A stretch of 64,000 bases of DNA. Origin: Stenotrophomonas maltophilia. GTDB lineage: Bacteria > Pseudomonadota > Gammaproteobacteria > Xanthomonadales > Xanthomonadaceae. Positions 17,692 to 26,275 of this stretch are shown piece after piece. Under the pieces are notes generated by a model. The model was not told where the DNA came from. It made no database searches and worked only from the letters and a program-made list of their open reading frames with translations. Positions within the stretch are counted from its first letter, which is position 1. The number at the start of each line of letters is the position of its first letter. The DNA lies in contig FOZF01000002.1 in NCBI GenBank assembly GCA_900113425.1, positions 761,027 to 825,026 on the forward strand, written 5' to 3'. The position numbers and the translations under genes were made by a program.

Positions 17692-19608
17692 TCAGGCGTC
17701 CTTCGCCTCATGCGGCGCTGCCGCAGCCGCCGCATCGTGTCCCAGTTCGTACTCGGCGTCGTAATCCCACGGCCCGCCATCGGCCGCTGCCGGCCCACAC
17801 GAAATCGAAATGGCCCCCTGATCGGCCGGCCCGACCACACGACGGTTGATCGCGAACAGGTTGCGGCCCAGATCATTCGCCGCGGGCGCGGTGTTCGGAG
17901 CCTGCGTGCGTGCTGCCCATTCGGCAGCGTCCACCAGGACGTCCAGCGTGCCTGCCTCGCCATCCAGGCGGATGATGTCGCCTTCGCGGACTTTCGCCAG
18001 CGGACCACCACGCGCGGCTTCCGGCGTGACATGGATCGCCGCCGGGATCTTGCCCGACGCCCCGGACAGCCGGCCATCGGTGACCAGGGCAACGCGTCGG
18101 CCCTGGTTCTGCAGAAGGCCCAGCAGCGGCGCCAGCGAATGCAGCTCCGGCATGCCGTTCGCGCGCGGGCCCTGGTAGCGCACCACCGCCACGAAATCCT
18201 GGGGAAGCAGCCCGGCGGCATGCAGCTTGTTGAGCACCTGGGGCGCGTCAACGACAACGGCCGGTGCTTCAATCGAACGGTATTGCGGCTTCACCGCCGA
18301 CAGTTTGATCAACGACCGGCCCAGGTTGCCGCGCAGCAGTCGCAGGCCACCCTGGCTCTCGAACGGAGCGTCGACGCCGCGCACCACCTCCTCGTCGGCA
18401 CTGCGCTCCAGCCCGGGCAGATAGACCAGGGTGCCGTCACGCAGCTGCGGTTCGCGGGCGTAATCGGCCATGCCGCCGCGCGCCACACTGACCAGATCAC
18501 CGTGCATCAGCCCGGCCCGGATCAGTTCGCCGAACACGAAAGCCGGGCCGCCGGCCGCCGCGAAGCGGTTCACGTCGGCATCGCCGTTCGGATAGACGCG
18601 GGCCAGCAGGGGAATCAGCTGCGACAGCTCGTCGAAGTCGTCCCAGGTCAGCACGATGCCGGCGGCACGCGCGACCGCGATCCAGTGGATGGTGTGGTTG
18701 GTCGAGCCGCCGGTAGCCATCAGGGCGATGACGGCGTTGATGATCGCGCGCTCGTCGATGATCCGGCCGAGCGGGCGGAAATCCTCGCCCAGCGCGGTGA
18801 TCTCCAGCGCACGCTCGGTGGCCTCGCGGGTGAGCGCATCGCGCAGGGCAGTGCCCGGGTTGACGAAGGATGCGCCTGGCAGCTGCACGCCCATCGCTTC
18901 CAGCAGTACCTGGTTGGAGTTGGCGGTACCGTAGAAGGTGCAGGTGCCTGCGCCATGGTACGAGGCCGACTCGGCTTCCAGCAGTTCTTCGCGGGTGGCT
19001 TCGCCGGCCGCATAGCGTTCGCGCACCTCGGCCTTCTGCTTGTTCGGAATGCCCGGTGTCATCGGACCGGCCGGAATGAACACCGCCGGCAGGTGGCCGA
19101 ACGCGAGCGCGCCGATCAGCAGGCCGGGCACGATCTTGTCGCACACGCCAAGGTAGACCGTGGTATCGAACATGTCGTGGCTGAGGCCGATCGCGGTGGC
19201 CTGTGCGATCACATCGCGCGAGAACAGCGACAGTTCCATGCCGCCGCGGCCCTGAGTGACGCCGTCGCACATCGCCGGCACACCGCCGGCCACCTGCGCG
19301 GTGGCGCCCAGTTCACGGGCGATCTCGCGGATCTGCTCCGGATAGGTCTCGAACGGCTGGTGGGCCGACAACATGTCGTTGTAGGCGGTGATGATGCCCA
19401 GGTTCGGCGTCACTCCACCGCGCAGGCGGCTCTTGTCAGTGCCGCCGCAGGCAGCGAAACCATGGGCGAGATTGCCGCAGCTCAGGCGGCTGCGGAAGGG
19501 GCCTTCGCGCAGGGCGGCGTCGACTGCGGCAAGGTAGGCCGCGCGCGAGGCAGCGCTGCGACGGATGACGCGGTCGGTGATGGCTTGCAGTTGCGGATGG
19601 AGGCTCAT
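17692..19608 (-). CDS. edd: Phosphogluconate dehydratase
   Basis: Dehydrates 6-phosphogluconate to KDPG; IlvD/Edd family with an iron-sulfur cluster. 638 residues, slightly longer than the E. coli enzyme. Visible signatures: [63 protein letters not shown], and [14 protein letters not shown] near the end. It starts 58 bases after pgl stops. Confidence 0.97.
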   Translation of the reverse strand: MSLHPQLQAITDRVIRRSAASRAAYLAAVDAALREGPFRSRLSCGNLAHGFAACGGTDKSRLRGGVTPNLGIITAYNDMLSAHQPFETYPEQIREIARELGATAQVAGGVPAMCDGVTQGRGGMELSLFSRDVIAQATAIGLSHDMFDTTVYLGVCDKIVPGLLIGALAFGHLPAVFIPAGPMTPGIPNKQKAEVRERYAAGEATREELLEAESASYHGAGTCTFYGTANSNQVLLEAMGVQLPGASFVNPGTALRDALTREATERALEITALGEDFRPLGRIIDERAIINAVIALMATGGSTNHTIHWIAVARAAGIVLTWDDFDELSQLIPLLARVYPNGDADVNRFAAAGGPAFVFGELIRAGLMHGDLVSVARGGMADYAREPQLRDGTLVYLPGLERSADEEVVRGVDAPFESQGGLRLLRGNLGRSLIKLSAVKPQYRSIEAPAVVVDAPQVLNKLHAAGLLPQDFVAVVRYQGPRANGMPELHSLAPLLGLLQNQGRRVALVTDGRLSGASGKIPAAIHVTPEAARGGPLAKVREGDIIRLDGEAGTLDVLVDAAEWAARTQAPNTAPAANDLGRNLFAINRRVVGPADQGAISISCGPAAADGGPWDYDAEYELGHDAAAAAAPHEAKDA

Positions 19609-19666
19609 TGGCTACCGGCGTTCGAGGTGGCGAGAGGTGGGCGGCGGCGATATGCCGCCACCGACA

Positions 19667-20389
19667 TCAATCTGCCCAGTGGACGCGCAGGCGCGCGCCT
19701 TCCAGGTGGATTGCGTTGAGGATCGGGTACTGTTGGGCATTGTTGCTGTCCAGCGCCTGCCGCAGCACCTGCAGCTTCTGCTTGCCGCGAAGCAGCAGCA
19801 GGCGCTGGCGGCACTGGCGCAGGCCGTGCGGGGTCAGCGTGATCCGCAGCGGCCACTGGTTGGCGCCCGGGCAACCGGTCGCATCCAGTGCGGCATAGGG
19901 CAGGGGGCTTTCCAGCGCACGGGCAAGGTCCTTCGAACCGGGGAACAACGAGGCCGTGTGGCCATCATTGCCCATGCCGAGCGCGACCAGGCTGGGCGGC
20001 TGGCTGTGCTGCGCCTGCAGATTGGCGGTGTACACGCATTCCGGAAGCGGCTTGCCGATGCGCACCAGCGGGTCGAAATGCGCACCTTCGGCCCGCTTGA
20101 GCAGGTGCTCGCGTACCAGCCAGGCATTGCTGTCGCGATCCTGCGGTGACAGCCAGCGCTCATCGGCCAGGCTTACTTCCACGCGGTCCCAGTGCACTTC
20201 CATTTCCGCCAGCGCCTGGTAGACCGGTGCCGGAGTGGTGCCACCGGACAAGAGGATGCGGGCGCGGCCGACTTCGTTGATGTCGCGGTTGATGATCTGT
20301 GCCATTTCGGTGGCCACTGCTTCGATCCAGCCATCGGCATCGCCGTGGCTGACGAAATCGATGCGGTCGTCCTGGAAGGCAGGGCTCAT
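19667..20389 (-). CDS. pgl: 6-phosphogluconolactonase
   Basis: Hydrolyses 6-phosphogluconolactone to 6-phosphogluconate. 240 residues of the SOL/DevB/NagB-like family: ILLSGGTTPAPVYQAL, VSLADERWLSPQDRDSN and SLVALGMGNDGHTASLFPG. Starts within the glk stop codon (ATGA overlap at 20386-20389), so it is translationally coupled, and precedes edd. Confidence 0.95.
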   Translation of the reverse strand: MSPAFQDDRIDFVSHGDADGWIEAVATEMAQIINRDINEVGRARILLSGGTTPAPVYQALAEMEVHWDRVEVSLADERWLSPQDRDSNAWLVREHLLKRAEGAHFDPLVRIGKPLPECVYTANLQAQHSQPPSLVALGMGNDGHTASLFPGSKDLARALESPLPYAALDATGCPGANQWPLRITLTPHGLRQCRQRLLLLRGKQKLQVLRQALDSNNAQQYPILNAIHLEGARLRVHWAD

Positions 20390-21393
20390 GCGGCAACTCC
20401 CGGTGCGTCACGTTCGGCATCGGCTGCATAGGCGGCTGCGCCCAGCAGGCCGGGGCAGGGGTGCATGATCGCCAGCGAAGGCACCCGCGCCATGATCGAG
20501 GAAAAACGGCCCTTGTGCTCGAAGCGCTGGCGGAAGCCGGAGTGCTGCAGCGAATCCAGCATCTTGGGTACCAGGCCGCCGGTCAGGAACACGCCATCCC
20601 AGGCACCCTGGATCAGCACCAGGTCGCCGGCAATGGCGCCGAACACCGCGCAGAACACATCCACGGTGCGCATCGCCTGCGGATCGCCGAGGGCGGCACG
20701 GGCGGTGACGTCGGCCGGCTGCAGATGGCCCGGATCGACACCGGCCATCTCACAGACCGCACGATGGATGTTGACCAGGCCGGGACCGCAGATGAGACGC
20801 TCGTTGGACACCCGGCCGAACTGCTCGGACAGGATCTCCAGGATCCGCACTTCTTCCGGCGTGCCCGGCGGGAAGCTGACGTGACCGCCTTCGGTTTCCA
20901 GCGGGTAGCTGCGCCCGTGGCGCACCACCAGGCCACCGACGCCCAGGCCCGTGCCGGGGCCGATCACTCCGTAGTTGCGTGGCTGGCCCGGCGCGGCCGG
21001 CGTCCAGTGCGCACCACCGATCTGCACCACATCCTGCGGTTGCAGCAGGGCGACCGCCATCGCCTGTGCGGCGAAGTCGTTGATCAGGTGCAGCTCGTCG
21101 AAGCCGAGCATCGCTGCGGTGCGGCTGCGCGAGATCACCCACGGATGGTTGGTGATGCGTGCCTCGTCGCCATCGACGCGGCCGGCCACTGCAAACACGC
21201 CGCGGCGCGCGCTGGCCCCGGCCTGCTCAAGGTAGTGGCGGGCGGCATCGCCCAGCGACGGGAACTCGGCGACTGCGAACTCGCGGATGCTGTCCTTCTG
21301 CAGGGGCGCATCCAGCGAAGTGTCGGCCAGTGCGAAGCGGGCATTGGTGCCGCCGATGTCGGCGACCAGAACCGGCTGCGAGCTGCCACTCAT
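20386..21393 (-). CDS. glk: Glucokinase (Glk family)
   Basis: Phosphorylates glucose with ATP, feeding zwf. About 335 residues. Motifs of the E. coli Glk type (not ROK): VADIGGTNARFAL near the N-terminus, LHLINDFAAQAMAV with the catalytic Asp, VIGPGTGLGVGGLV, LETEGGHVSFPP and FLTGGLVPKM. The open frame extends to 22125 only because it reads antisense of zwf; the ATG at 21393 overlaps the zwf stop (ATGA). Confidence 0.96.
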   Translation of the reverse strand: MSGSSQPVLVADIGGTNARFALADTSLDAPLQKDSIREFAVAEFPSLGDAARHYLEQAGASARRGVFAVAGRVDGDEARITNHPWVISRSRTAAMLGFDELHLINDFAAQAMAVALLQPQDVVQIGGAHWTPAAPGQPRNYGVIGPGTGLGVGGLVVRHGRSYPLETEGGHVSFPPGTPEEVRILEILSEQFGRVSNERLICGPGLVNIHRAVCEMAGVDPGHLQPADVTARAALGDPQAMRTVDVFCAVFGAIAGDLVLIQGAWDGVFLTGGLVPKMLDSLQHSGFRQRFEHKGRFSSIMARVPSLAIMHPCPGLLGAAAYAADAERDAPGVAA

Positions 21394-22826
21394 GCCGAAG
21401 CTCCGGTGTCCGGCGCATCCACGCCCTGCGGCAGGAAGCCGGTGGCATCGGCCGGACCCCATTGGCCTGCAGGGTAAGGCTGGAGCGGCAGGCCGGCTGC
21501 CTTCCATGCATCGGCGACGCTGTCGATCCACGCCCAGGCGGCGCGCACTTCGTCGTCGCGCACGAACAGCGCATGGTTGCCGTTGAAGGCGTCCAGGAAC
21601 AGGCGCTCGTAAGCGATGCGGCGGTGCAGTCCCGTCGGCACCGACAGCTCCAGTTCCAGCGGATGCAGTTCCAGCGCGCCCCATTCCGGACCGGCCAGGC
21701 TGCTCATCAGGCCCAGCTCGATGTTCTCCTGCGGCTGCAGCTGGAACACCAGGCGATTGGGTGCGGCCTGCGCGCGCTGCGGGCGCTCGAACAGCCAATG
21801 GGTGACCGGCTTGAGGGTCACCACCACGCGGGTGGTGCGCTCGGGCAGGCGCTTGCCGGTGACCAGATGGAAGGGAACGCCGGACCAGCGCCAGTTGTCG
21901 ATGTGCGCGGTGACGCCGGCAAAGGTTTCCACGTCGCTGCCTTCCGGCGGCTGGTAGGCCTGTGCCGGCTGGCCGTTGATGGTGCCGGCGGTATAGCGGC
22001 CGCGCAAGCTGTCGCGGGCCGCATGCTGGGCGTCGAGGGGGCGCAGGGCGCGCAGCACCTTGACCTTCTCGTCGCGGATGCGGTCGGCTTCGAGCGAAGC
22101 CGGTGGTTCCATCGCCACCAGGCACAGCAGCTGCAGGATATGGCTCTGCACCATGTCACGCAGGGCGCCGGAGCGCGCGTAGTACGCATCGCGGCCGTCC
22201 ACGCCTTCGCTCTCTGCGACCAGGATGTGCACCGACTCGATGTAGTTGCGGTTCCACACCGCCTCCAGCAGGGTGTTGCCGAAGCGCAGGGCGATCAGGT
22301 TCTGCACCGCAGCCTTGCCCAGATAGTGATCCAGGCGGAACACGCGGTCTTCGTCGATCCACTGGCCGATGGTGCTGATGATTTCCTCGGCACTTTCGCT
22401 GTCGCTGCCGATCGGCTTCTCCAGCATCAGCCGGGCCGGTGCGGCGAGGGCGCCGCCCTTGGCCAGGCCTTCGCAGGTGGAGATGTACAGGCCCGGCGGA
22501 ATGGCCAGGTAGCTCACGCACCGACGGTCCACCAGATCGGAGACGGCGGCGGCGACCGAGTCGACATCGCGCAGGTCCACCGAACGGTAGTCGATGCGGC
22601 GCAGCAGCGCGGCGATGTCGTCCTGCGAGGCCATCGGCATGGCCTGCTGCAGGCGCGGACGCAGGATGTCATGGAAGGCTTCGGTGTCATGGCCGGACAG
22701 GGCCAGCGCACGGATGCGGAAATCCTCCGGCAGCAGACCATCGCCAAGCAGGCGCAGCAGCGAAGGGAACAGGTAGCGCTGGGCCAGATCACCTGTGGCA
22801 CCGAACAGGAAGAGGGTGTCGTGCAT
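21390..22826 (-). CDS. zwf: Glucose-6-phosphate 1-dehydrogenase
   Basis: First enzyme of the oxidative Entner-Doudoroff branch. About 478 residues. N-terminal nucleotide fold LFGATGDLAQRYLFPSL, then AIPPGLYISTC, LMLEKPIGSDSESA and the active-site signature RLDHYLGKAAVQNL, followed by FGNTLLEAVWNRNYIESV. The frame opens at 23120 but the family begins at MHDTLFLFGATGDL (ATG 22826). It is the first gene of the zwf-glk-pgl-edd-eda series. The region upstream is shared with a divergent ABC ATPase gene. Confidence 0.96.
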   Translation of the reverse strand: MHDTLFLFGATGDLAQRYLFPSLLRLLGDGLLPEDFRIRALALSGHDTEAFHDILRPRLQQAMPMASQDDIAALLRRIDYRSVDLRDVDSVAAAVSDLVDRRCVSYLAIPPGLYISTCEGLAKGGALAAPARLMLEKPIGSDSESAEEIISTIGQWIDEDRVFRLDHYLGKAAVQNLIALRFGNTLLEAVWNRNYIESVHILVAESEGVDGRDAYYARSGALRDMVQSHILQLLCLVAMEPPASLEADRIRDEKVKVLRALRPLDAQHAARDSLRGRYTAGTINGQPAQAYQPPEGSDVETFAGVTAHIDNWRWSGVPFHLVTGKRLPERTTRVVVTLKPVTHWLFERPQRAQAAPNRLVFQLQPQENIELGLMSSLAGPEWGALELHPLELELSVPTGLHRRIAYERLFLDAFNGNHALFVRDDEVRAAWAWIDSVADAWKAAGLPLQPYPAGQWGPADATGFLPQGVDAPDTGASA

Positions 22827-23180
22827 CGCTCGAGTTTCAGATCCGGGTGACATCGTTGTCAATCGCTTCATGGCTGGGTTCGGGGGACATCCGCGCAACT
22901 GCCTGTCCGAGGTTCGCGGAACGCGATCTGCAGGGGATACCGGCAGGCCGTTCCATTCGAAACCACCGCACCGGCGAACGTTCCATTGTCCGCCGACGCA
23001 GGTCGGTGCGCACCGACCATCGGATAGTGCCACGTGAAAACGTTTACATGGCAGAATGGGCAACTGTATTCGATTGCAGTGCTCGCCGTCATGCGGCAGG
23101 CGCGCAATCATTGCTGCCATCGGGAGGGCCGAGGCAGTCCCAAAAGACAGCCCGGCGTCGGGCAGACCGGATCAGGTGAT
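22827..23180. other. 354-bp divergent regulatory region, zwf / ABC ATPase
   Basis: No gene is supported here. It holds a perfect 18-bp palindrome at 23001-23018 (GGTCGGTGC and its complement) and a LacI-family-like operator at 23035-23048. I see no clear HexR-type site. The palindrome lies about 175 bp from each start codon. Confidence 0.6.
23035..23048. promoter_or_regulatory. LacI-family-like operator overlapping a -35 element
   Basis: TGAAAACGTTTACA is one mismatch from a perfect palindrome with the central CG typical of LacI/GalR operators. Its right half (TTTACA) could be the -35 of a promoter with TATTCG about 18 bases downstream, reading toward the ABC ATPase gene. Confidence 0.4.
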
Positions 23181-24263
23181 ATGGCAAAAGTGCAGTTGCA
23201 GGGTGTACGCAAGGTCTACGACAACGGCCAGGTTGCGGTGAAGGACGCCACCTTCGAGGTCGCCGATGGCGAACTGATGGTGCTGGTCGGGCCTTCCGGC
23301 TGTGGCAAGTCGACCCTGCTGCGGATGGTGGCGGGCCTGGAGGAGATCAGCGGTGGCACGCTGAGCATCGGTGACCGCGTGGTCAACGATGTGGCACCGA
23401 AGGATCGCGACATCGCCATGGTGTTCCAGAGTTATGCGCTGTACCCGCACATGACCGTGGCCGAGAACCTGGCGTTCGGCCTGAAGCTGCGTGGCCACGA
23501 CAAGGCCACCATTGACAGGCGGATTGCCGAAGCGGCGCAGACGCTGGGCCTGACCGAGATGATGGACAAGCTGCCCAAGGCGATGTCAGGTGGCCAGCGC
23601 CAGCGTGTTGCGCTGGGGCGCGCGCTGGTGCGCGAACCAGCGGTGTTCCTGCTCGACGAGCCGCTGTCCAATCTCGATGCCAAGCTGCGCCACAGCGTGC
23701 GTACCGAGATCGCGCAGCTGCACCGCAAGCTGGGTACGACCATGATCTATGTGACGCACGACCAGGTCGAAGCGATGACGCTGGGCCAGCGCATCGTGGT
23801 GCTCAAGGACGGCATCATCCAGCAGATCGATACGCCGATGGCGCTGTATGACCGCCCGGCCAACCTGTTCGTGGCCGGTTTCCTCGGCAGCCCGGCAATG
23901 AACGTGCTGCGCGGGACGTTGCAGGGCGATGCGGGCGGCGTGACGGTGGTCGAGGGTCAGTGGCGCGCGCCGCTGGGCCAGGCCACGATCGACCCGGCGT
24001 GGCTGCAGAAGCCGATCAACGTCGGCGTGCGTCCGGAGCACCTGCAGCCGGCGACGAGCGATGACGCGCATGCGTTCACTGCGCGCATCGAGGGCATCGA
24101 GCCGGTCGGCAACGAGATCTTCGTCAACCTCAGCAGCGGCCAGCATGCACTGACCATGCGGGTGGCGCCGCAGGCGCTGCCGGCCGTGGGCGAGGACATC
24201 CGCGTGGCGATCCATCCGCAGGGCCTGCACTTCTTCAACCCGGAAACCGGCGAGCGCCTGTAA
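23181..24263 (+). CDS. ugpC: MalK/UgpC-type sugar ABC transporter ATPase
   Basis: 360 residues. ABC domain with Walker A GPSGCGKST, Q-loop MVFQSYALYPHMTV, signature LSGGQ variant MSGGQRQRVALGRA, Walker B VFLLDEPLSNLDAKLR and H-loop VTHDQVEAMTLG. The C-terminal OB/TOBE-like regulatory part (about residues 240-360) contains VGVRPEHLQ, typical of MalK/UgpC/MsmK. No permease or binding-protein gene is adjacent, so it probably serves transporters encoded elsewhere. The ATG at 23181 has AGGTG 4 bases upstream. The longer frame from 23034 runs through the operator. Confidence 0.9.
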   Translation: MAKVQLQGVRKVYDNGQVAVKDATFEVADGELMVLVGPSGCGKSTLLRMVAGLEEISGGTLSIGDRVVNDVAPKDRDIAMVFQSYALYPHMTVAENLAFGLKLRGHDKATIDRRIAEAAQTLGLTEMMDKLPKAMSGGQRQRVALGRALVREPAVFLLDEPLSNLDAKLRHSVRTEIAQLHRKLGTTMIYVTHDQVEAMTLGQRIVVLKDGIIQQIDTPMALYDRPANLFVAGFLGSPAMNVLRGTLQGDAGGVTVVEGQWRAPLGQATIDPAWLQKPINVGVRPEHLQPATSDDAHAFTARIEGIEPVGNEIFVNLSSGQHALTMRVAPQALPAVGEDIRVAIHPQGLHFFNPETGERL

Positions 24264-24269
24264 GGACCG

Positions 24270-24292
24270 GTGGCGCCGGGCCATGCCCGGCG
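24270..24292 (+). repeat. SMAG-like REP monomer after the ABC ATPase gene
   Basis: GTGGCGCCGGGCCATGCCCG, 6 bases after the stop codon: the same hairpin core as the panC-panD dimer but with a GTGG head. It could act as a terminator or mRNA 3' end stabiliser. Confidence 0.65.
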
Positions 24293-24332
24293 TCATCAGC
24301 AGTTCCACGCCCTGCGTGGATGGGACGCAGCC

Positions 24333-25202
24333 TCAGCGCGCCAGTCCATCCAGCAGCGGAATCCGCTGCGCGGGCGCATTGCCGACCTGCAGCGCAGCGT
24401 CGCTCGTTTCAAGCGGCAGCACCGCCAGCGCCAGATCGCCGGCTACGCTGGCGATCGTGCCCAGCGCCGCGCCGTCCTGCTGCACGCCGTCACCGGCCTG
24501 CGCCGGCGCATGGGTATGCAGCAGCTGCACCGCGCGCTTGGCCTTGCCGAGGAAGTGGGTGCGGGCGACGATTTCCTGGCCGGGGTAGCAGCCTTTCTTC
24601 ACGCTGTAGCCGTTCAGGCGGTCCAGCCCCAACTGCTGCGGCGTCCATACCTCGCGCTGGCTCTGCTCCAGCCGGGGCAGGCCATAGCGCAGGTCAGCCT
24701 GGCGCCAGGCCAGTGCAAAGGCCGCGTCGTCCGGCCCACCGGCCGGGAAGGCGTCAGCGGCACCGATGCGCAGCGCGCGCGGCAATGCGTCGCTGCCCAG
24801 GTCCAGCTCCCAGCCGCCTCCATTGGCTGCGATCGCCGCGCCGGTGGCCGCCTCCGGTGCGGTGAACGCGCCGGCCACGGCCAGGTCGTCGCGCACCTGC
24901 ACCTTGACCTTGCGGCGGAACACGAAACGCTGCAGTTGCGACGCAGTCGCATCCGCGTCGCCATCGGCGAACACCAGCATCACGTGATCCTCAGCCAGCC
25001 GGAGCAGCTGGAACACCGCCAGGGTGCGGCCCTTGGCACTCAGCCAGGCGCTCCACTGCCAGTGCTGCTGGGGCAGGGCGAGGACATCGCTGCTGAACTG
25101 GGCATGGGCGAAGGCAGCTGCGTCCACGCCCTGCAGGCTCACCAACTGGTGGCCCCGAAGGCGTGGATATCCGACGAAAGCAGGGGGCAGGTTGTCAGGC
25201 AC
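24333..25202 (-). CDS. ygfZ: YgfZ/GcvT-like folate-binding Fe-S maturation protein
   Basis: About 289 residues with the YgfZ signature VKKGCYPGQEIVARTHFLGK, containing the conserved cysteine motif KGCYxGQE. YgfZ is a tetrahydrofolate-dependent factor needed for some Fe-S enzymes. Its position back to back with the succinate dehydrogenase operon fits that role, since SdhB carries three clusters. The frame opens with a TTG at 25253, but that would overlap the divergent SdhAF4-like start. A GTG at 25202 gives VPDNLPPAFVGYP; the exact start is uncertain. Confidence 0.88.
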   Translation of the reverse strand: MPDNLPPAFVGYPRLRGHQLVSLQGVDAAAFAHAQFSSDVLALPQQHWQWSAWLSAKGRTLAVFQLLRLAEDHVMLVFADGDADATASQLQRFVFRRKVKVQVRDDLAVAGAFTAPEAATGAAIAANGGGWELDLGSDALPRALRIGAADAFPAGGPDDAAFALAWRQADLRYGLPRLEQSQREVWTPQQLGLDRLNGYSVKKGCYPGQEIVARTHFLGKAKRAVQLLHTHAPAQAGDGVQQDGAALGTIASVAGDLALAVLPLETSDAALQVGNAPAQRIPLLDGLAR

Positions 25203-25220
25203 GTGAACGAGGTCTAAAAT
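25192..25220 (+). promoter_or_regulatory. Sigma-70 promoter of the sdh operon
   Basis: TTGTCA (25192-25197) and TAAAAT (25215-25220) with an ideal 17-base spacer; the predicted start is about 15 bases before the ATG of the first gene. It overlaps the 5' end of ygfZ on the other strand. Confidence 0.7.
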
Positions 25221-25241
25221 TTGTGCGTTGCGAGACCGACC

Positions 25242-25412
25242 ATGATAGGCCAAACAACCCCCACTCCCGACGACGAAACTGAAGCCCCGCTGGTCCCCGC
25301 GGCACCCGTGCCCGTGGAACAGGAAAAGGCAGAGGAATTCGGCGGCCGCGGCGGACTCGATCCGGTGCGGTACGGCGATTGGGAGAAAAACGGACGCTGC
25401 ATCGATTTCTGA
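25242..25412 (+). CDS. SDHAF4-like succinate dehydrogenase assembly factor (DUF1674)
   Basis: A 56-residue protein. The acidic, proline-rich N-terminus is followed by the C-terminal DUF1674 signature GGLDPVRYGDWEKNGRCIDF (last 20 residues). In mitochondria the homologue SDHAF4/Sdh8 binds flavinylated SdhA and protects it before it joins SdhB. It is the first gene of the sdh operon, 56 bp before sdhC, which supports the same role in bacteria. Start: ATG 25242; an in-frame TTG at 25221 is less likely. Confidence 0.85.
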   Translation: MIGQTTPTPDDETEAPLVPAAPVPVEQEKAEEFGGRGGLDPVRYGDWEKNGRCIDF

Positions 25413-25468
25413 TCAGCATTGAGCCAACGCGGCCGCGTGCCGCCCAGCCGAGACAACGAGCCCAGCGA

Positions 25469-25861
25469 ATGGCGACCAGACAACGCCCACTTTCCCCGCA
25501 CCTTCAGGTGTATCGCTGGCAGATTCAGATGGCCACCTCGATCCTGCATCGAGCCACGGGCGTCTTTCTGTCTGTTGGTGCCCTCATCATTGCTGCGGGC
25601 CTGCTGGCCCTGATGATGGGGCCCGATTCCTGGAACTGCTTCACCGGTCATGCCGGGGCCTGGTATGGCCGCGTGTTCCTGTTTGCGTGGACATGGTCGT
25701 TCGCCTATCACCTGTGCAATGGCATCCGCCATGTGGTGCAGGACTTCGCCATCGGCTTCAGCATCCCCGCCTTCATCCGCAGCAGCTGGCTGTCGGTCAT
25801 CGGCAGCCTGGTGATCACCCTGCTGGTGTGGGCCTACGTGATGTTTGGAGGTGCCGCGTGA
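25469..25861 (+). CDS. sdhC: Succinate dehydrogenase cytochrome b556 subunit
   Basis: 130-residue membrane anchor of complex II. It begins RPLSPHLQVYRWQIQMATSILHRATGVFLSVG, with the quinone-site Ser and Arg in SILHRATG. Three helices follow. The heme-ligand His lies in AYHLCNGIRHVVQDF. The ATG at 25469 gives the canonical family start; the longer frame from 25379 is upstream read-through. It overlaps sdhD by GTGA. Confidence 0.96.
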   Translation: MATRQRPLSPHLQVYRWQIQMATSILHRATGVFLSVGALIIAAGLLALMMGPDSWNCFTGHAGAWYGRVFLFAWTWSFAYHLCNGIRHVVQDFAIGFSIPAFIRSSWLSVIGSLVITLLVWAYVMFGGAA

Positions 25862-26244
25862 GCAAGTTCCGTACTCCGCTGAAGAACGTGCGTGGCCTGG
25901 GTTCGGCCAAGACCGGCACCGAGCACTTCGTGCACCAGCGCCTGACCGCCGCCGCCCTGGTGGTGCTGGGGATCTGGTTCCTGGTCTTCGTGCTGGGCCT
26001 GCTGGGTTCCGACTACGCGACCGCCACCGCTGCCATCGCCAAGCCGTGGAACGCGGTGCCGCTGATCGGCCTGCTGATCGCCATGTTCTGGCACGCACAG
26101 CTCGGCATGCAGGTCGTGCTGGAAGATTACATCCACGAATCGCTGCTGGCCCTGGTGCTGCAGACCGCGGTGAAGTTCGTCGCCGTGCTCGGCATGATCG
26201 TCAGTGTGTTCGCGGTGGGCCGCATCGCCCTCGGCGTTGCCTGA
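25858..26244 (+). CDS. sdhD: Succinate dehydrogenase membrane anchor subunit
   Basis: 128 residues, three membrane helices. Family markers are GTEHFVHQRLTAAALV and HAQLGMQVVLEDYIH, which carries the heme and quinone-site residues. The start is a GTG at 25858 overlapping the sdhC stop, so translation is coupled. Confidence 0.95.
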   Translation: MSKFRTPLKNVRGLGSAKTGTEHFVHQRLTAAALVVLGIWFLVFVLGLLGSDYATATAAIAKPWNAVPLIGLLIAMFWHAQLGMQVVLEDYIHESLLALVLQTAVKFVAVLGMIVSVFAVGRIALGVA

Positions 26245-26275
26245 GCCCAGGCACCTACACAGGAATCCAGACTAG

